Positions 57,435 to 64,000 of a stretch of 64,000 nucleotides of DNA are shown in pieces (positions within the stretch are counted from its first letter, which is position 1; every line of letters starts with the position of its first letter). This DNA is from Hyphomicrobiales bacterium (lineage in GTDB: Bacteria; Pseudomonadota; Alphaproteobacteria; Rhizobiales; Xanthobacteraceae): contig JACPOA010000035.1 in the NCBI GenBank assembly GCA_016185205.1, positions 1 to 64,000 on the forward strand, given 5' to 3'. Below the pieces are notes generated by a model, which worked only from the letters and a program-made list of their open reading frames with translations, did no database searches and was not told the origin of the DNA. Position numbers and translations under genes: made by a program.

Positions 57435-58382
57435 TCACACTCCGATCCGCGCGTTGAGCCGCATCAACATCAGGCGCGCGCAGGCCAGCACGATGAAGGT
57501 GATGAGGAACAAAATGAGGCCAAGCTCGATCAGCGCCGAGGTGTAGAGATCGCCCACGGCCTCGGTGAATTCATTGGCGATGGTGGCCGAGATGGTGGTG
57601 CCGGGCGCCATGATCGAGCCGGAAATGCGGTGCGCATTGCCGATCACGAAGGTCACCGCCATGGTTTCGCCGAGCGCGCGGCCAAGGCCGAGCATGACGC
57701 CGCCGATCACGCCCACGCGGGTGTAGGGCAGCACCACGTAGCGCGCCACCTCCCAGGTGGTGCAGCCGAGCCCGTAGGCCGCCTCCTTGAGCACCGGCGG
57801 CACCGCTTCGAACACGTCGCGAGAGATCGAGGTGATGAACGGCAGCACCATGATGGCGAGGATCAAGCCGGCGGTCAGGATGCCGATGCCGTAAGGCGGG
57901 CCTTCGAACAGCGTCGAGAGCACCGGAATATTGCCGAACGCCGCGATCAGGAACGGCTGCACATATTGCTGCAGGAACGGCGCGAACACGAACAGGCCCC
58001 AGATGCCGTAGATGATGGAAGGAATACCGGCGAGCAGCTCGATGGCGATGCCGATCGGGCGGCGCAGCCACATCGGGCACAGTTCGGTGAGAAACAGCGC
58101 GATGAACAGGCCGACCGGCACCGCGATCAGCATGGCGATAAGCGAGGTGACAACGGTGCCGTAGATCGGCGCGATGGCGCCGAATCTCTCGGTGACCGGG
58201 TTCCAACTCTCTTCGAACAGGAAGCCGACGCCGAAGGTGCGCAAGGCCGGCCAGGCGCCGTAAACCAGCGAAACGATGATACCGCCAAGAATGACGAGGA
58301 CGACAATGGCGGCGGCGCGCGTGATTTGGCGGAAGGCCGCATCGCCCAATCGCAAACGCTGAAGAACCTTGGCACGATCCAT
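57435..58382 (-). CDS. pstC: Phosphate ABC transporter permease PstC
   Basis: 315 residues, six membrane helices. The EAA loop [19 protein letters not shown] is near residues 210-228. The N-terminus [20 protein letters not shown] is the normal family start; the frame is open upstream through the 3' region of pstS but without a better start. It is first of the tightly linked pstC-pstA-pstB-phoU-phoB genes. Confidence 0.95.
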   Translation of the reverse strand: MDRAKVLQRLRLGDAAFRQITRAAAIVVLVILGGIIVSLVYGAWPALRTFGVGFLFEESWNPVTERFGAIAPIYGTVVTSLIAMLIAVPVGLFIALFLTELCPMWLRRPIGIAIELLAGIPSIIYGIWGLFVFAPFLQQYVQPFLIAAFGNIPVLSTLFEGPPYGIGILTAGLILAIMVLPFITSISRDVFEAVPPVLKEAAYGLGCTTWEVARYVVLPYTRVGVIGGVMLGLGRALGETMAVTFVIGNAHRISGSIMAPGTTISATIANEFTEAVGDLYTSALIELGLILFLITFIVLACARLMLMRLNARIGV

Positions 58383-58482
58383 CTGGACTGCGACCTGGAC
58401 AGTACCGCCCTGCAACGCCACATCAACCACGGGCCGCCTCCCGGTGCAACACAAGCCGCCTGTGACGCGGCGGGGGACAAGG

Positions 58483-58506
58483 AAAAGGGCGCCAGAACGG
58501 GCGCCC
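58483..58506 (-). terminator. Hairpin between pstS and pstC (partial terminator)
   Basis: On the minus strand GGGCGCC (58506-58500) and GGCGCCC (58493-58487) form a stem followed by TTTT (58486-58483). It lies 19 bp after pstS and 100 bp before pstC, a place where partial termination commonly gives excess binding protein over permease. Confidence 0.75.
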
Positions 58507-58524
58507 TTCCCCATTGTCGTCGGA

Positions 58525-59562
58525 TTAGAACAGCGGCTTGCCGCCGGCGTCCTTGATCTCGGACTTCCAGTAGTTATCGATGTCCTTGACCACATTGGCC
58601 GGCATCGGAACGTAATGCAGTTCCTCGGCCATCTTGGCGCCGTTCTTGTAGGCCCAGGCGAAGAACTTGAGCGCTTCGCCGGTCGCGGCCGCATTGGAAG
58701 GCTGCTTGTAGACCAGGATCCAGGTCGCGGCCGTCATCGGCCACGACTTGTCGCCGGGCTGATTGGCGAGGATCACGCCGTAACCGGGCTGCGATTTCCA
58801 GTCGGCATTGGCCGCCGCCGCCTGGAAGGCTTCCGAGGTCGGCGTCACAGTCTTGCCGGCCTTGTTGATCATCTTGGTGTAGGTCAGCTTGTTCTGCTGC
58901 GCGTAGGCGTATTCGACGTAGCCAACCGAACCCTTGGTGTTGGCGACGTTATTGGCGACGCCTTCGTTACCCTTGGCGCCGATGCCCGCCGGCCATTGCA
59001 CCGAGGTGTTGACGCCGACCTTCGACTTCCAGTCGGGGCTCACATCAGCCAGGTAATACGCGAAGTTGAACGTGGTGCCCGAGCCGTCCGAACGATGCAC
59101 AATGGCGATCGCCTGGCTGGGCAGCTTGACGTCCGGGTTGAGCTTTTTGAGCGCGGCATCATCCCACTTCTTGATGTCGCCCAGAAAGATCTTGGCCAGC
59201 GTCGGACCGTCGATCACGAGTTCGTTGGCTTTGATGCCTTCGAGATTGACCACCGGCACGATGCCGCCCATCACCATCGGGAACTGGGCGAGACCGGACT
59301 CATCGAGATCCTTGCCCGACAGCGGCGCGTCGCTGGCGCCGAAGGTCACGGTCTTGGCTTTGATCTGCTTGATGCCGCCGCCGGAACCGATCGACTGATA
59401 GTTCAGCCCGTTACCGGTTTCCTTTTTGTAGGCGTCGGCCCATTTGGCGTAAATCGGATAGGGGAAGGTGGCGCCGGCACCGGAGATGTCGGCGGCGTTG
59501 GCCGGAAGATAAGCGGCGGTGGCGATGAAGCCGGCGGCGGCGACTGCGGTCCAGTGTTTCAA
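58525..59562 (-). CDS. pstS: Phosphate ABC transporter substrate-binding protein PstS
   Basis: 345 residues. A signal peptide ends at ANA (residue 23), then the PstS opening [18 protein letters not shown], the phosphate loops GSGGGIKQI and [10 protein letters not shown], and the usual GYVEYAYAQ. Periplasmic, high affinity for phosphate. It is driven by a PHO-box promoter (59664-59695) inside the phoR-pstS gap. Confidence 0.97.
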   Translation of the reverse strand: MKHWTAVAAAGFIATAAYLPANAADISGAGATFPYPIYAKWADAYKKETGNGLNYQSIGSGGGIKQIKAKTVTFGASDAPLSGKDLDESGLAQFPMVMGGIVPVVNLEGIKANELVIDGPTLAKIFLGDIKKWDDAALKKLNPDVKLPSQAIAIVHRSDGSGTTFNFAYYLADVSPDWKSKVGVNTSVQWPAGIGAKGNEGVANNVANTKGSVGYVEYAYAQQNKLTYTKMINKAGKTVTPTSEAFQAAAANADWKSQPGYGVILANQPGDKSWPMTAATWILVYKQPSNAAATGEALKFFAWAYKNGAKMAEELHYVPMPANVVKDIDNYWKSEIKDAGGKPLF

Positions 59563-59663
59563 GGGCTCTCTCCATGTTTTCGGTCCGAGGCGTCCGCGGG
59601 GTTGGCCCCGTGGATTCCGCCTGCATGCCCGTCGGACCGCACATAAGCATCGCGTGTCACCGT

Positions 59664-59695
59664 TCTATAAAGCTTTGGTGACAGTCACGTGACAA
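59664..59695 (-). promoter_or_regulatory. PHO box and -10 of pstS
   Basis: Minus strand: TTGTCAC (59695-59689), GTGA, CTGTCAC (59684-59678), two 7-bp PhoB half-sites separated by 4 bp as in the consensus, then TATAGA (59669-59664) as the -10. Confidence 0.85.
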
Positions 59696-59711
59696 TCTAA
59701 GCCACTGAATT

Positions 59712-60926
59712 TTATGATAATTCGCCGGTTTCGGCAGGTTCGCCGGTGCGCAATGGCAAATGCATCGCAAAGCTGGCGCCGGCGCCCAGCGTGCTTTCGA
59801 TGGAAAGCCTGCCGCCATGCCGGTTGAGCACATGCTTGACCAGCGCCAGGCCCAGGCCGGTGCCGCCCTGCGCGCGGCTGTCGGCGACGTCGACCCGGTA
59901 GAAGCGCTCGGTCAGCCGCGGCAGATGCTCGGGTGCGATGCCCGGTCCGTAGTCGCGCACCGCGATGTGTGCCTCCGGCGTGTCGGCGCGGGTCCGCGCG
60001 CGCGTCAGCGTGATATCGACGCGCTTGCCGGCGGCGCCGTATTTGAGCGCGTTCTCCACCAGGTTCTCGAGCGCGCGCACCAGTTCATCGCGGTCGCCGA
60101 GCACGATCAGCGGTTCCGCTGGAGCCGTAACCTTGATCTCGACGCCGCGGTCGCGCGCCAGCGTCTGCAAGCCGTCGACCACCTGGCGCACGATCGGCGC
60201 CAACTCGACCGGCGTGTTCGGCGGTAGATGGGCGTTGAGTTCGATGCGCGAGAGCGACAGCAGGTCGTCGATCAGCCGCGCCATGCGGGTCGCCTGGCCC
60301 TGCATGATGGCAAGGAATTTTTCGCGCGCGACGGGATCGTCCTTGGCAGGGCCTTGCAGCGTCTCGACAAAGCCGAGCAGCGCTGCCAGCGGCGTGCGCA
60401 GCTCGTGGCTGGCATTGGCGACGAAGTCGGCGCGCATTTCCTCGACCCGGCGCAGCGGGCTGAGATCGTTGAACGTCATCAACAGAATGTCGTAGTGACC
60501 ATCGCCGCCGGTCGCCAGCCGCACCGGCGTCACGAAAGCCTCGAACCAGCGGTCGAGCGGAACGCGCTCGAAGAATTCCACCCGCTGCGGCTCGCGCCGC
60601 GTGCCGGCGCGCCGGATCGCATCGACCAGTTCCGGCATGCGCAAGACGATCAAAGCCGGCTCGCCGCGGCGCAGCGCCGGCGCGATTGAGGTCGCCGCCT
60701 CGTTGAACGCGATCACGCGGGCCTCGCGGTCGAGCACGATCGCCGGTGCCGGCAAGCCGCCGATCAGCTGCTCGATCAGCGGGCCTTGCGGATGCGTGCG
60801 TTCGCGATCGATTGCCGGCGGCGCGCCGCCGGTTCCGGCGGCGATGTCCGTGTGACCCAGCAAGACGCGCAAGGCACCGCGCAGCCGGTTCGGCCAACTG
60901 TCTCGACGGTGCTCGTCTATTGCCAT
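59712..60926 (-). CDS. phoR: Phosphate regulon histidine kinase PhoR, no N-terminal membrane helix
   Basis: 404 residues. A PAS-like region (PAPAIVLDREARVIAFNEAA, about 60-160) is followed by the dimerisation box NASHELRTPL (His near 182) and the ATPase domain with NLVENALKYG and GTGLGLALVKHVL. It phosphorylates PhoB. Homologues start with one or two membrane helices; here the first 55 residues are polar, so this PhoR appears soluble. ATG 60926 lies 5 bp from a 76-bp palindromic element (60931-61006); an in-frame extension through the element gives no membrane helix either. Confidence 0.9.
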   Translation of the reverse strand: MAIDEHRRDSWPNRLRGALRVLLGHTDIAAGTGGAPPAIDRERTHPQGPLIEQLIGGLPAPAIVLDREARVIAFNEAATSIAPALRRGEPALIVLRMPELVDAIRRAGTRREPQRVEFFERVPLDRWFEAFVTPVRLATGGDGHYDILLMTFNDLSPLRRVEEMRADFVANASHELRTPLAALLGFVETLQGPAKDDPVAREKFLAIMQGQATRMARLIDDLLSLSRIELNAHLPPNTPVELAPIVRQVVDGLQTLARDRGVEIKVTAPAEPLIVLGDRDELVRALENLVENALKYGAAGKRVDITLTRARTRADTPEAHIAVRDYGPGIAPEHLPRLTERFYRVDVADSRAQGGTGLGLALVKHVLNRHGGRLSIESTLGAGASFAMHLPLRTGEPAETGELS

Positions 60927-60930
60927 GCGG

Positions 60931-61006
60931 CTAGTGCCCCGTTTCCGAAGTTCGTGATACATCGTGGCACCCCCTGACACGAACTTCGGAAACAAAGGGG
61001 CACTAG
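60931..61006. repeat. CTAGTGCC-ended palindromic element, copy 1
   Basis: A 76-bp near-perfect hairpin: CTAGTGCCCC...TTTCCGAAGTTCGTG (60931-60955) and CACGAACTTCGGAAA...GGGGCACTAG (60978-61006). It ends five bases before the phoR start. Confidence 0.85.
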
Positions 61007-61020
61007 CAAGTATATTGATT

Positions 61021-61098
61021 CTAGTGCCGCTTATCGATTTGAAGTTCCTGAAGGAGCTTGCGGCAGGTGGTGCAGGAACTTCAAATCGGCGGCACTAG
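61021..61098. repeat. CTAGTGCC-ended palindromic element, copy 2
   Basis: A 78-bp hairpin with CTAGTGCCGC and GATTTGAAGTTCCTG (61021-61050) against CAGGAACTTCAAATC and GCGGCACTAG (61073-61098). The ends equal those of copy 1; the inner sequence differs. The terminal CTAG supplies the TAG stop of the gene at 61095-62150. Confidence 0.85.
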
Positions 61099-62150
61099 CC
61101 GGCGTCGGTTTTCTCTGGTTCGATCTCGCTGCGGATCGGAGCGGTCACCGACGTCACCGCCGTCAGCTCCGCTTTACGCCGCGCGCCGTGTATATTGAGC
61201 CAGATCTCGCGCACACCCAAGATGACCAGCGCAATCGCGAACGGCACCAGATAATAGAGCACGCGGAACAGCAGCAGCCCGGCCAGCACTGCTTCCTTGT
61301 CGAATTGCCATAAGGCCACCAGCATGGCGGCGTCGAACACGCCGAGGCCGCCGGGCGCATGGCTGGCGAAACCGAGCAGGGTCGCCGCCACGAACACCAC
61401 CGCCAGCGTCACGAAGCCGATATTCGGTTCCGCCGGCAGCAGCATGTACATGGCGAGTGCGCAGGAGGCGAGATCGAGAATACCGATGCCGATCTGCAGC
61501 AGCGTGGACGGCCCGCTCGGCAATTGTACGTTCCATTCGCCCCGCCCGATCTCGCGCGGCGCGCTCCAGACCCAGCCGACATAGCAGGCCAGAATGACCA
61601 AGATCGTGATCGCGAGGCCGCGGTTGAACGCGGGCGGCAGCTGGTCGATTAGTCCGGCGGCTTCCGGGTGATAGGCGATGCCAAGGCCGAGCACGGTCGC
61701 ATTGCCGAGCCAGAAGGTGAGACCGGCCACGAAGCAGATCTTGGCCACCTCGACGGCATTGAGACCGTAAGCCGAATAGATGCGGTAGCGCACCGCGCCG
61801 CCGGTAAACACGGTGGCGCCGATATTGTGGCCGATCGAGTAGCTGGTGAAGCCGGCCAGCGCGGCGATGCGATAGGGAATTTGGTTGCGGCCGATCGTGC
61901 GCAGGGCGAACAGGTCGTAGAATGTCAGCGTGAAATAACCGGCGGCGACGAAGGCGGCGGCAGCGCCGATGTGGTGCCAGCCGGTCGCCCGCAGCGCCTT
62001 GACCACCTCGTCGACATTGATATCGCGCAGCATACGAAACAGCACCACCAGCGCCACGGCGATGATAGTGAGGCTGAGCAGCACGCCAATGCGATTCCAG
62101 CCGATCGTGTTCTGGAAAAAACGTGCCACGGCACGCAACGACTTGAGCAT
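61095..62150 (-). CDS. UPF0104/LPG-synthase-like flippase family membrane protein
   Basis: 351 residues with about eight membrane helices and the family motifs YSIGHNIGATVFTGGAVRYR and SHAPGGLGVFDAAML. It matches the N-terminal (flippase) half of MprF or stand-alone UPF0104 proteins; the catalytic synthase domain is absent. GGAGGAAAG immediately precedes ATG 62150. The stop codon TAG belongs to the end of a palindromic element (61021-61098), so the native C-terminus may be different. Confidence 0.87.
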   Translation of the reverse strand: MLKSLRAVARFFQNTIGWNRIGVLLSLTIIAVALVVLFRMLRDINVDEVVKALRATGWHHIGAAAAFVAAGYFTLTFYDLFALRTIGRNQIPYRIAALAGFTSYSIGHNIGATVFTGGAVRYRIYSAYGLNAVEVAKICFVAGLTFWLGNATVLGLGIAYHPEAAGLIDQLPPAFNRGLAITILVILACYVGWVWSAPREIGRGEWNVQLPSGPSTLLQIGIGILDLASCALAMYMLLPAEPNIGFVTLAVVFVAATLLGFASHAPGGLGVFDAAMLVALWQFDKEAVLAGLLLFRVLYYLVPFAIALVILGVREIWLNIHGARRKAELTAVTSVTAPIRSEIEPEKTDAG

Positions 62151-62228
62151 CTTTCCTCCGGCACGGCAGTGCTTGCCGACCCCACTAGCAGAACTCGCAC
62201 CTTCGCGCGAGTGGACCGCTGTTTGCTT

Positions 62229-62385
62229 GCGCATTGATCTTATCCGACCTTGCTTCGCCCGCCGAACCAGCCTTCGCAGCCGAAGCGGCTGCTTCGGCGG
62301 AGTAGGCAGCGGGCTTCGCGAAGGCGGGAAACCGGTTCCCACCCTCGGATCAAGTCCGAGGGCAGGCTTTTTCGGGATCATGCGC
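62229..62385. repeat. Interspersed palindrome with two internal insertions
   Basis: The outer arms GCGCATTGATCTTATCCGA (62229-62247) and TTTTTCGGGATCATGCGC (62368-62385), with AAACCGGTTCCCAC between (about 62330-62343), are the 49-bp repeat seen at 18039 and 44780. It is broken by about 80 bp (62248-62329, itself palindromic, rich in GCTTCGCC) and about 25 bp (62344-62367, CCTCGGA-tcaag-TCCGAGG). Confidence 0.75.
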
Positions 62386-62621
62386 TAGACTGCCGCAAAA
62401 TTGGCCATGGGCGTTAACGTGGCAGCGAACCGGGACGCATAATCCCAGGCCCCCAGGGAGACGACGCGCCACCCCGCCGGACGGTACTCAAAGCCGCGCG
62501 GAGCAGAGCAGCGCGCCCACAATAACTATGCGTGATGAATTGGACATGTTCGCCCTCTAAAAACTCGCGCTCTACACGGCGCAATTCGGTTGCATCAGCG
62601 TCATACGCAAATCGGGGTGCG
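62386..62621. other. Intergenic region with a possible gene remnant
   Basis: No complete gene. The minus strand has an open frame (about 62630 to 62414) whose text, for example LRRVEREFLEGEHVQF and THSYCGRAALLRAAL, looks protein-like, but it has no plausible start or family. It may be a decayed gene or chance. Confidence 0.3.
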
Positions 62622-63521
62622 TCAACCCCCGAGCTTGCCGGCAAAAAACTCGCGCAGCGCGGCGGTGGTCTCTTCCGGCGCTTCCTCGGACAGATAATGT
62701 CCGCTGGCGACGGCCTTGGCCGCCACGATGTTGGCGGCGTAGCGCTGCCAGATCTCGGCCGGGCCGGGCTTGTGATTCCGCCCCACCCCACCGGTGGCGC
62801 CCCATAGGATCAAGGCTGGACATTCAATCTTGCGGCCGGCTTCGAAATCCTTGCTGTCCATCGCGAGGTCGACGCCGAAGGTGGCGCGGTAGTCCTCGCA
62901 GATGGCGTGGATCGTTTCCGGATTGCGGAAGCAGCGCTTGTATTCGGCGAGCGCGGCGGGATCGAAGAAGCTCAGGCCTTGTCTGGTCTTCGCCAGCTTC
63001 TTCTCGATGAACCAGTCGGGATCGGCGCCCATCATTTTCTCGGGCAGCGGCGCGGGCTGGATGTTGAAGAACCAGTGCCATGAGAACGTGCCCCACTGCC
63101 GCGTCACATTGTTGAGCAGATGATGCTGCGGGATGATGTCGAGGATGGCCGCGCGCGTGACATTCGCCGGGTGATCGAGGCACATGCGATGCAGCACGCG
63201 CGCGCCGCGGTCGTGACCGGCGGCGAAGAATTTTTCGTAGCCGAGCGCCGCCATCACCTCGACCTGGTCCTGTGCCATGGCGCGGAACGAATAGCCGGAA
63301 TGATCCTCGCCGCCCGGCGGCTTTTCCGAATCGCCGTAGCCGCGCAAATCGGTGGCGACCACGCTGAACTCGCGCGCCAGCGCCGGCGCTACCTTGAGCC
63401 ACGACAGATGCGTGAACGGATTGCCGTGCATCAGCAGCAGCGGCGGCCCGCTGCCGCCCGTGACGGTAACGATGCGCGCGCCGCTGGTTTTGATCTCGCA
63501 GCGCGTGAAACCTGGAAGCAT
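62622..63521 (-). CDS. Alpha/beta hydrolase, haloacetate dehalogenase-like
   Basis: 299 residues. The fluoroacetate dehalogenase residue set is present: oxyanion loop HGNPFTHLSW (32-41), nucleophile Asp104 with Arg105/Arg108 in GHDRGARV, acid Asp128 in ILDIIP, halide-pocket His149/Trp150 in SWHWFF, Tyr in CEDYRA and base His in SGHYLSEEAP. It would hydrolyse alpha-haloacids via a covalent Asp ester; epoxide hydrolases share the fold but lack the Arg pair. ATG 63521 has AGGA upstream. It stands alone. Confidence 0.82.
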   Translation of the reverse strand: MLPGFTRCEIKTSGARIVTVTGGSGPPLLLMHGNPFTHLSWLKVAPALAREFSVVATDLRGYGDSEKPPGGEDHSGYSFRAMAQDQVEVMAALGYEKFFAAGHDRGARVLHRMCLDHPANVTRAAILDIIPQHHLLNNVTRQWGTFSWHWFFNIQPAPLPEKMMGADPDWFIEKKLAKTRQGLSFFDPAALAEYKRCFRNPETIHAICEDYRATFGVDLAMDSKDFEAGRKIECPALILWGATGGVGRNHKPGPAEIWQRYAANIVAAKAVASGHYLSEEAPEETTAALREFFAGKLGG

Positions 63522-63603
63522 GGCATTTCCTAATTTGCCGCCGTGACGCACGTCCCCGACGCCCGGCCGCTTATCGGATGCCAGCATAACAAGATTCAAA
63601 AGG

Positions 63604-63635
63604 AAAACCCCGACTTCGCCTGCGCGAAGCCGGGG
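63604..63635 (-). terminator. Intrinsic terminator of the His-rich protein gene
   Basis: On the minus strand CCCCGGCTTCGC (63635-63624) and GCGAAGTCGGGG (63619-63608) form a stem with one mismatch, followed by TTTT (63607-63604). It lies 27 bp after the stop at 63663. Confidence 0.8.
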
Positions 63636-63662
63636 CTAGCGGTATTGCATAGGTCTGCTCGC

Positions 63663-63923
63663 CTAATCGCAAACCCTGACGCGGCGAACGCGCGGGCCGA
63701 AGTCCGTCATAACAACCTTCTTGACGATGTAGCAGTCCGGGCCGGCGATATAAGTCGGGCCGAATCCGAAACCGAAACCACCGCGCCAGTGGCCATGATG
63801 GCCATGATGGCCGTGATGGCCGTGGCCGTGCCAGCCGGGGGCAGCGGAGGCGGTGGTTGGGGTGAGTGCGGCGGCGGCGACGGCGGCGGCGGCGGCAACA
63901 ACAAGGGTAAGCTTGCGGGTCAT
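63663..63923 (-). CDS. Small secreted His/Gly-rich protein
   Basis: 86 residues: a signal peptide (cleavage after ASA, residue 27), a histidine repeat of HGH/GHH units (about 31-46), then a Gly/Phe-rich stretch and a C-terminal CYIVKKVVMTDFGPRVRRVR tail with two cysteines. The repeat could bind Ni or Zn, but similar proteins are common in Rhizobiales and unstudied. The upstream side runs to the window edge. Confidence 0.75.
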   Translation of the reverse strand: MTRKLTLVVAAAAAVAAAALTPTTASAAPGWHGHGHHGHHGHHGHWRGGFGFGFGPTYIAGPDCYIVKKVVMTDFGPRVRRVRVCD

Positions 63924-64000
63924 GGCGTCTCTCCTGTTTGAGGGATGTGCGTCTCACATCCTGGACATGAGTCGCGGCGTCCCCCGGAAAGGTTCAAACC

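Overview
The window is a high-GC chromosomal segment of an alphaproteobacterium of the Rhizobiales (Hyphomicrobiales), closest in gene content to the Bradyrhizobium/Rhodopseudomonas/Xanthobacteraceae group. The evidence is the alphaproteobacterial 5' end of a 16S gene, the CcrM-linked regulator GcrA, order-typical families (DUF2125, TIGR02302, double-length dCTP deaminase, MJ0042 zinc-ribbon protein), a SAM-II riboswitch, and small interspersed palindromes of the kind scattered through these genomes. Almost all of the window is housekeeping core; one AT-richer accessory insert stands out. All coordinates and motifs were read by eye; family names come from recognisable motifs, not from database searches.

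Layout. 1-1107: start of an rrn operon (minus strand) with its promoter. 1411-8101: envelope and stress genes (LysM/M23 peptidase, clpB, MOSC protein, NlpC/P60-like secreted protein). 8102-14281: methionine, aromatic amino acid and histidine genes (metX-metW; chorismate mutase-hisC-tyrC). 14429-20344: ChaC, TPR protein, acyltransferase, YdcF, ftsE/ftsX, zinc-ribbon protein and a single-domain response regulator. 20345-20951: a gene-free, strongly structured region. 21349-28205: MarR-like protein, TIGR02302, lysA-lptM-argH, tlpA. 28252-29465: ArsR-SRPBCC-MAPEG cluster with a leaderless-type promoter. 29544-33397: hbd, etfAB, cobalamin adenosyltransferase, HIG1-like protein. 33549-38566: glycosyltransferase and SCO-type copper chaperone, with a 2.2-kb luxR-luxI quorum-sensing insert between them.

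38815-46228: polysaccharide deacetylase, DUF3108, TauE, sugar kinase, tRNA-Gly(CCC), an encapsulated-ferritin-like protein, dCTP deaminase, and metZ behind a SAM-II riboswitch. 46311-53492: OpgC acyltransferase with two secreted SGNH hydrolases, apaG, YkuD transpeptidase, hslO, argF-argD. 53546-54277: gcrA. 54326-60926: a complete phosphate regulon, phoR-[PHO box]-pstSCAB-phoU-phoB. 61095-63923: flippase-like membrane protein, haloacetate-dehalogenase-like hydrolase, and a His-rich secreted protein.

The most notable item is the luxR-luxI insert (35593-37794). It is bounded by identical 21-bp direct repeats that are copies of the 3' end of the SCO gene. The insert supplies a replacement SCO C-terminus and stop, as integrative elements do at tRNA 3' ends, but here the target is a protein gene and no integrase is present. 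It holds an AHL synthase, a LuxR receptor, a perfect 18-bp palindrome placed as a lux box, and two very small genes. Other points of interest are a SAM-II riboswitch whose pseudoknot strand is shared with an anti-terminator, an EncFtn-like ferritin with no encapsulin, a palindromic repeat carrying two internal insertions, CTAGTGCC-ended palindromes abutting an apparently soluble PhoR, and a structured intergenic region that may encode an RNA.
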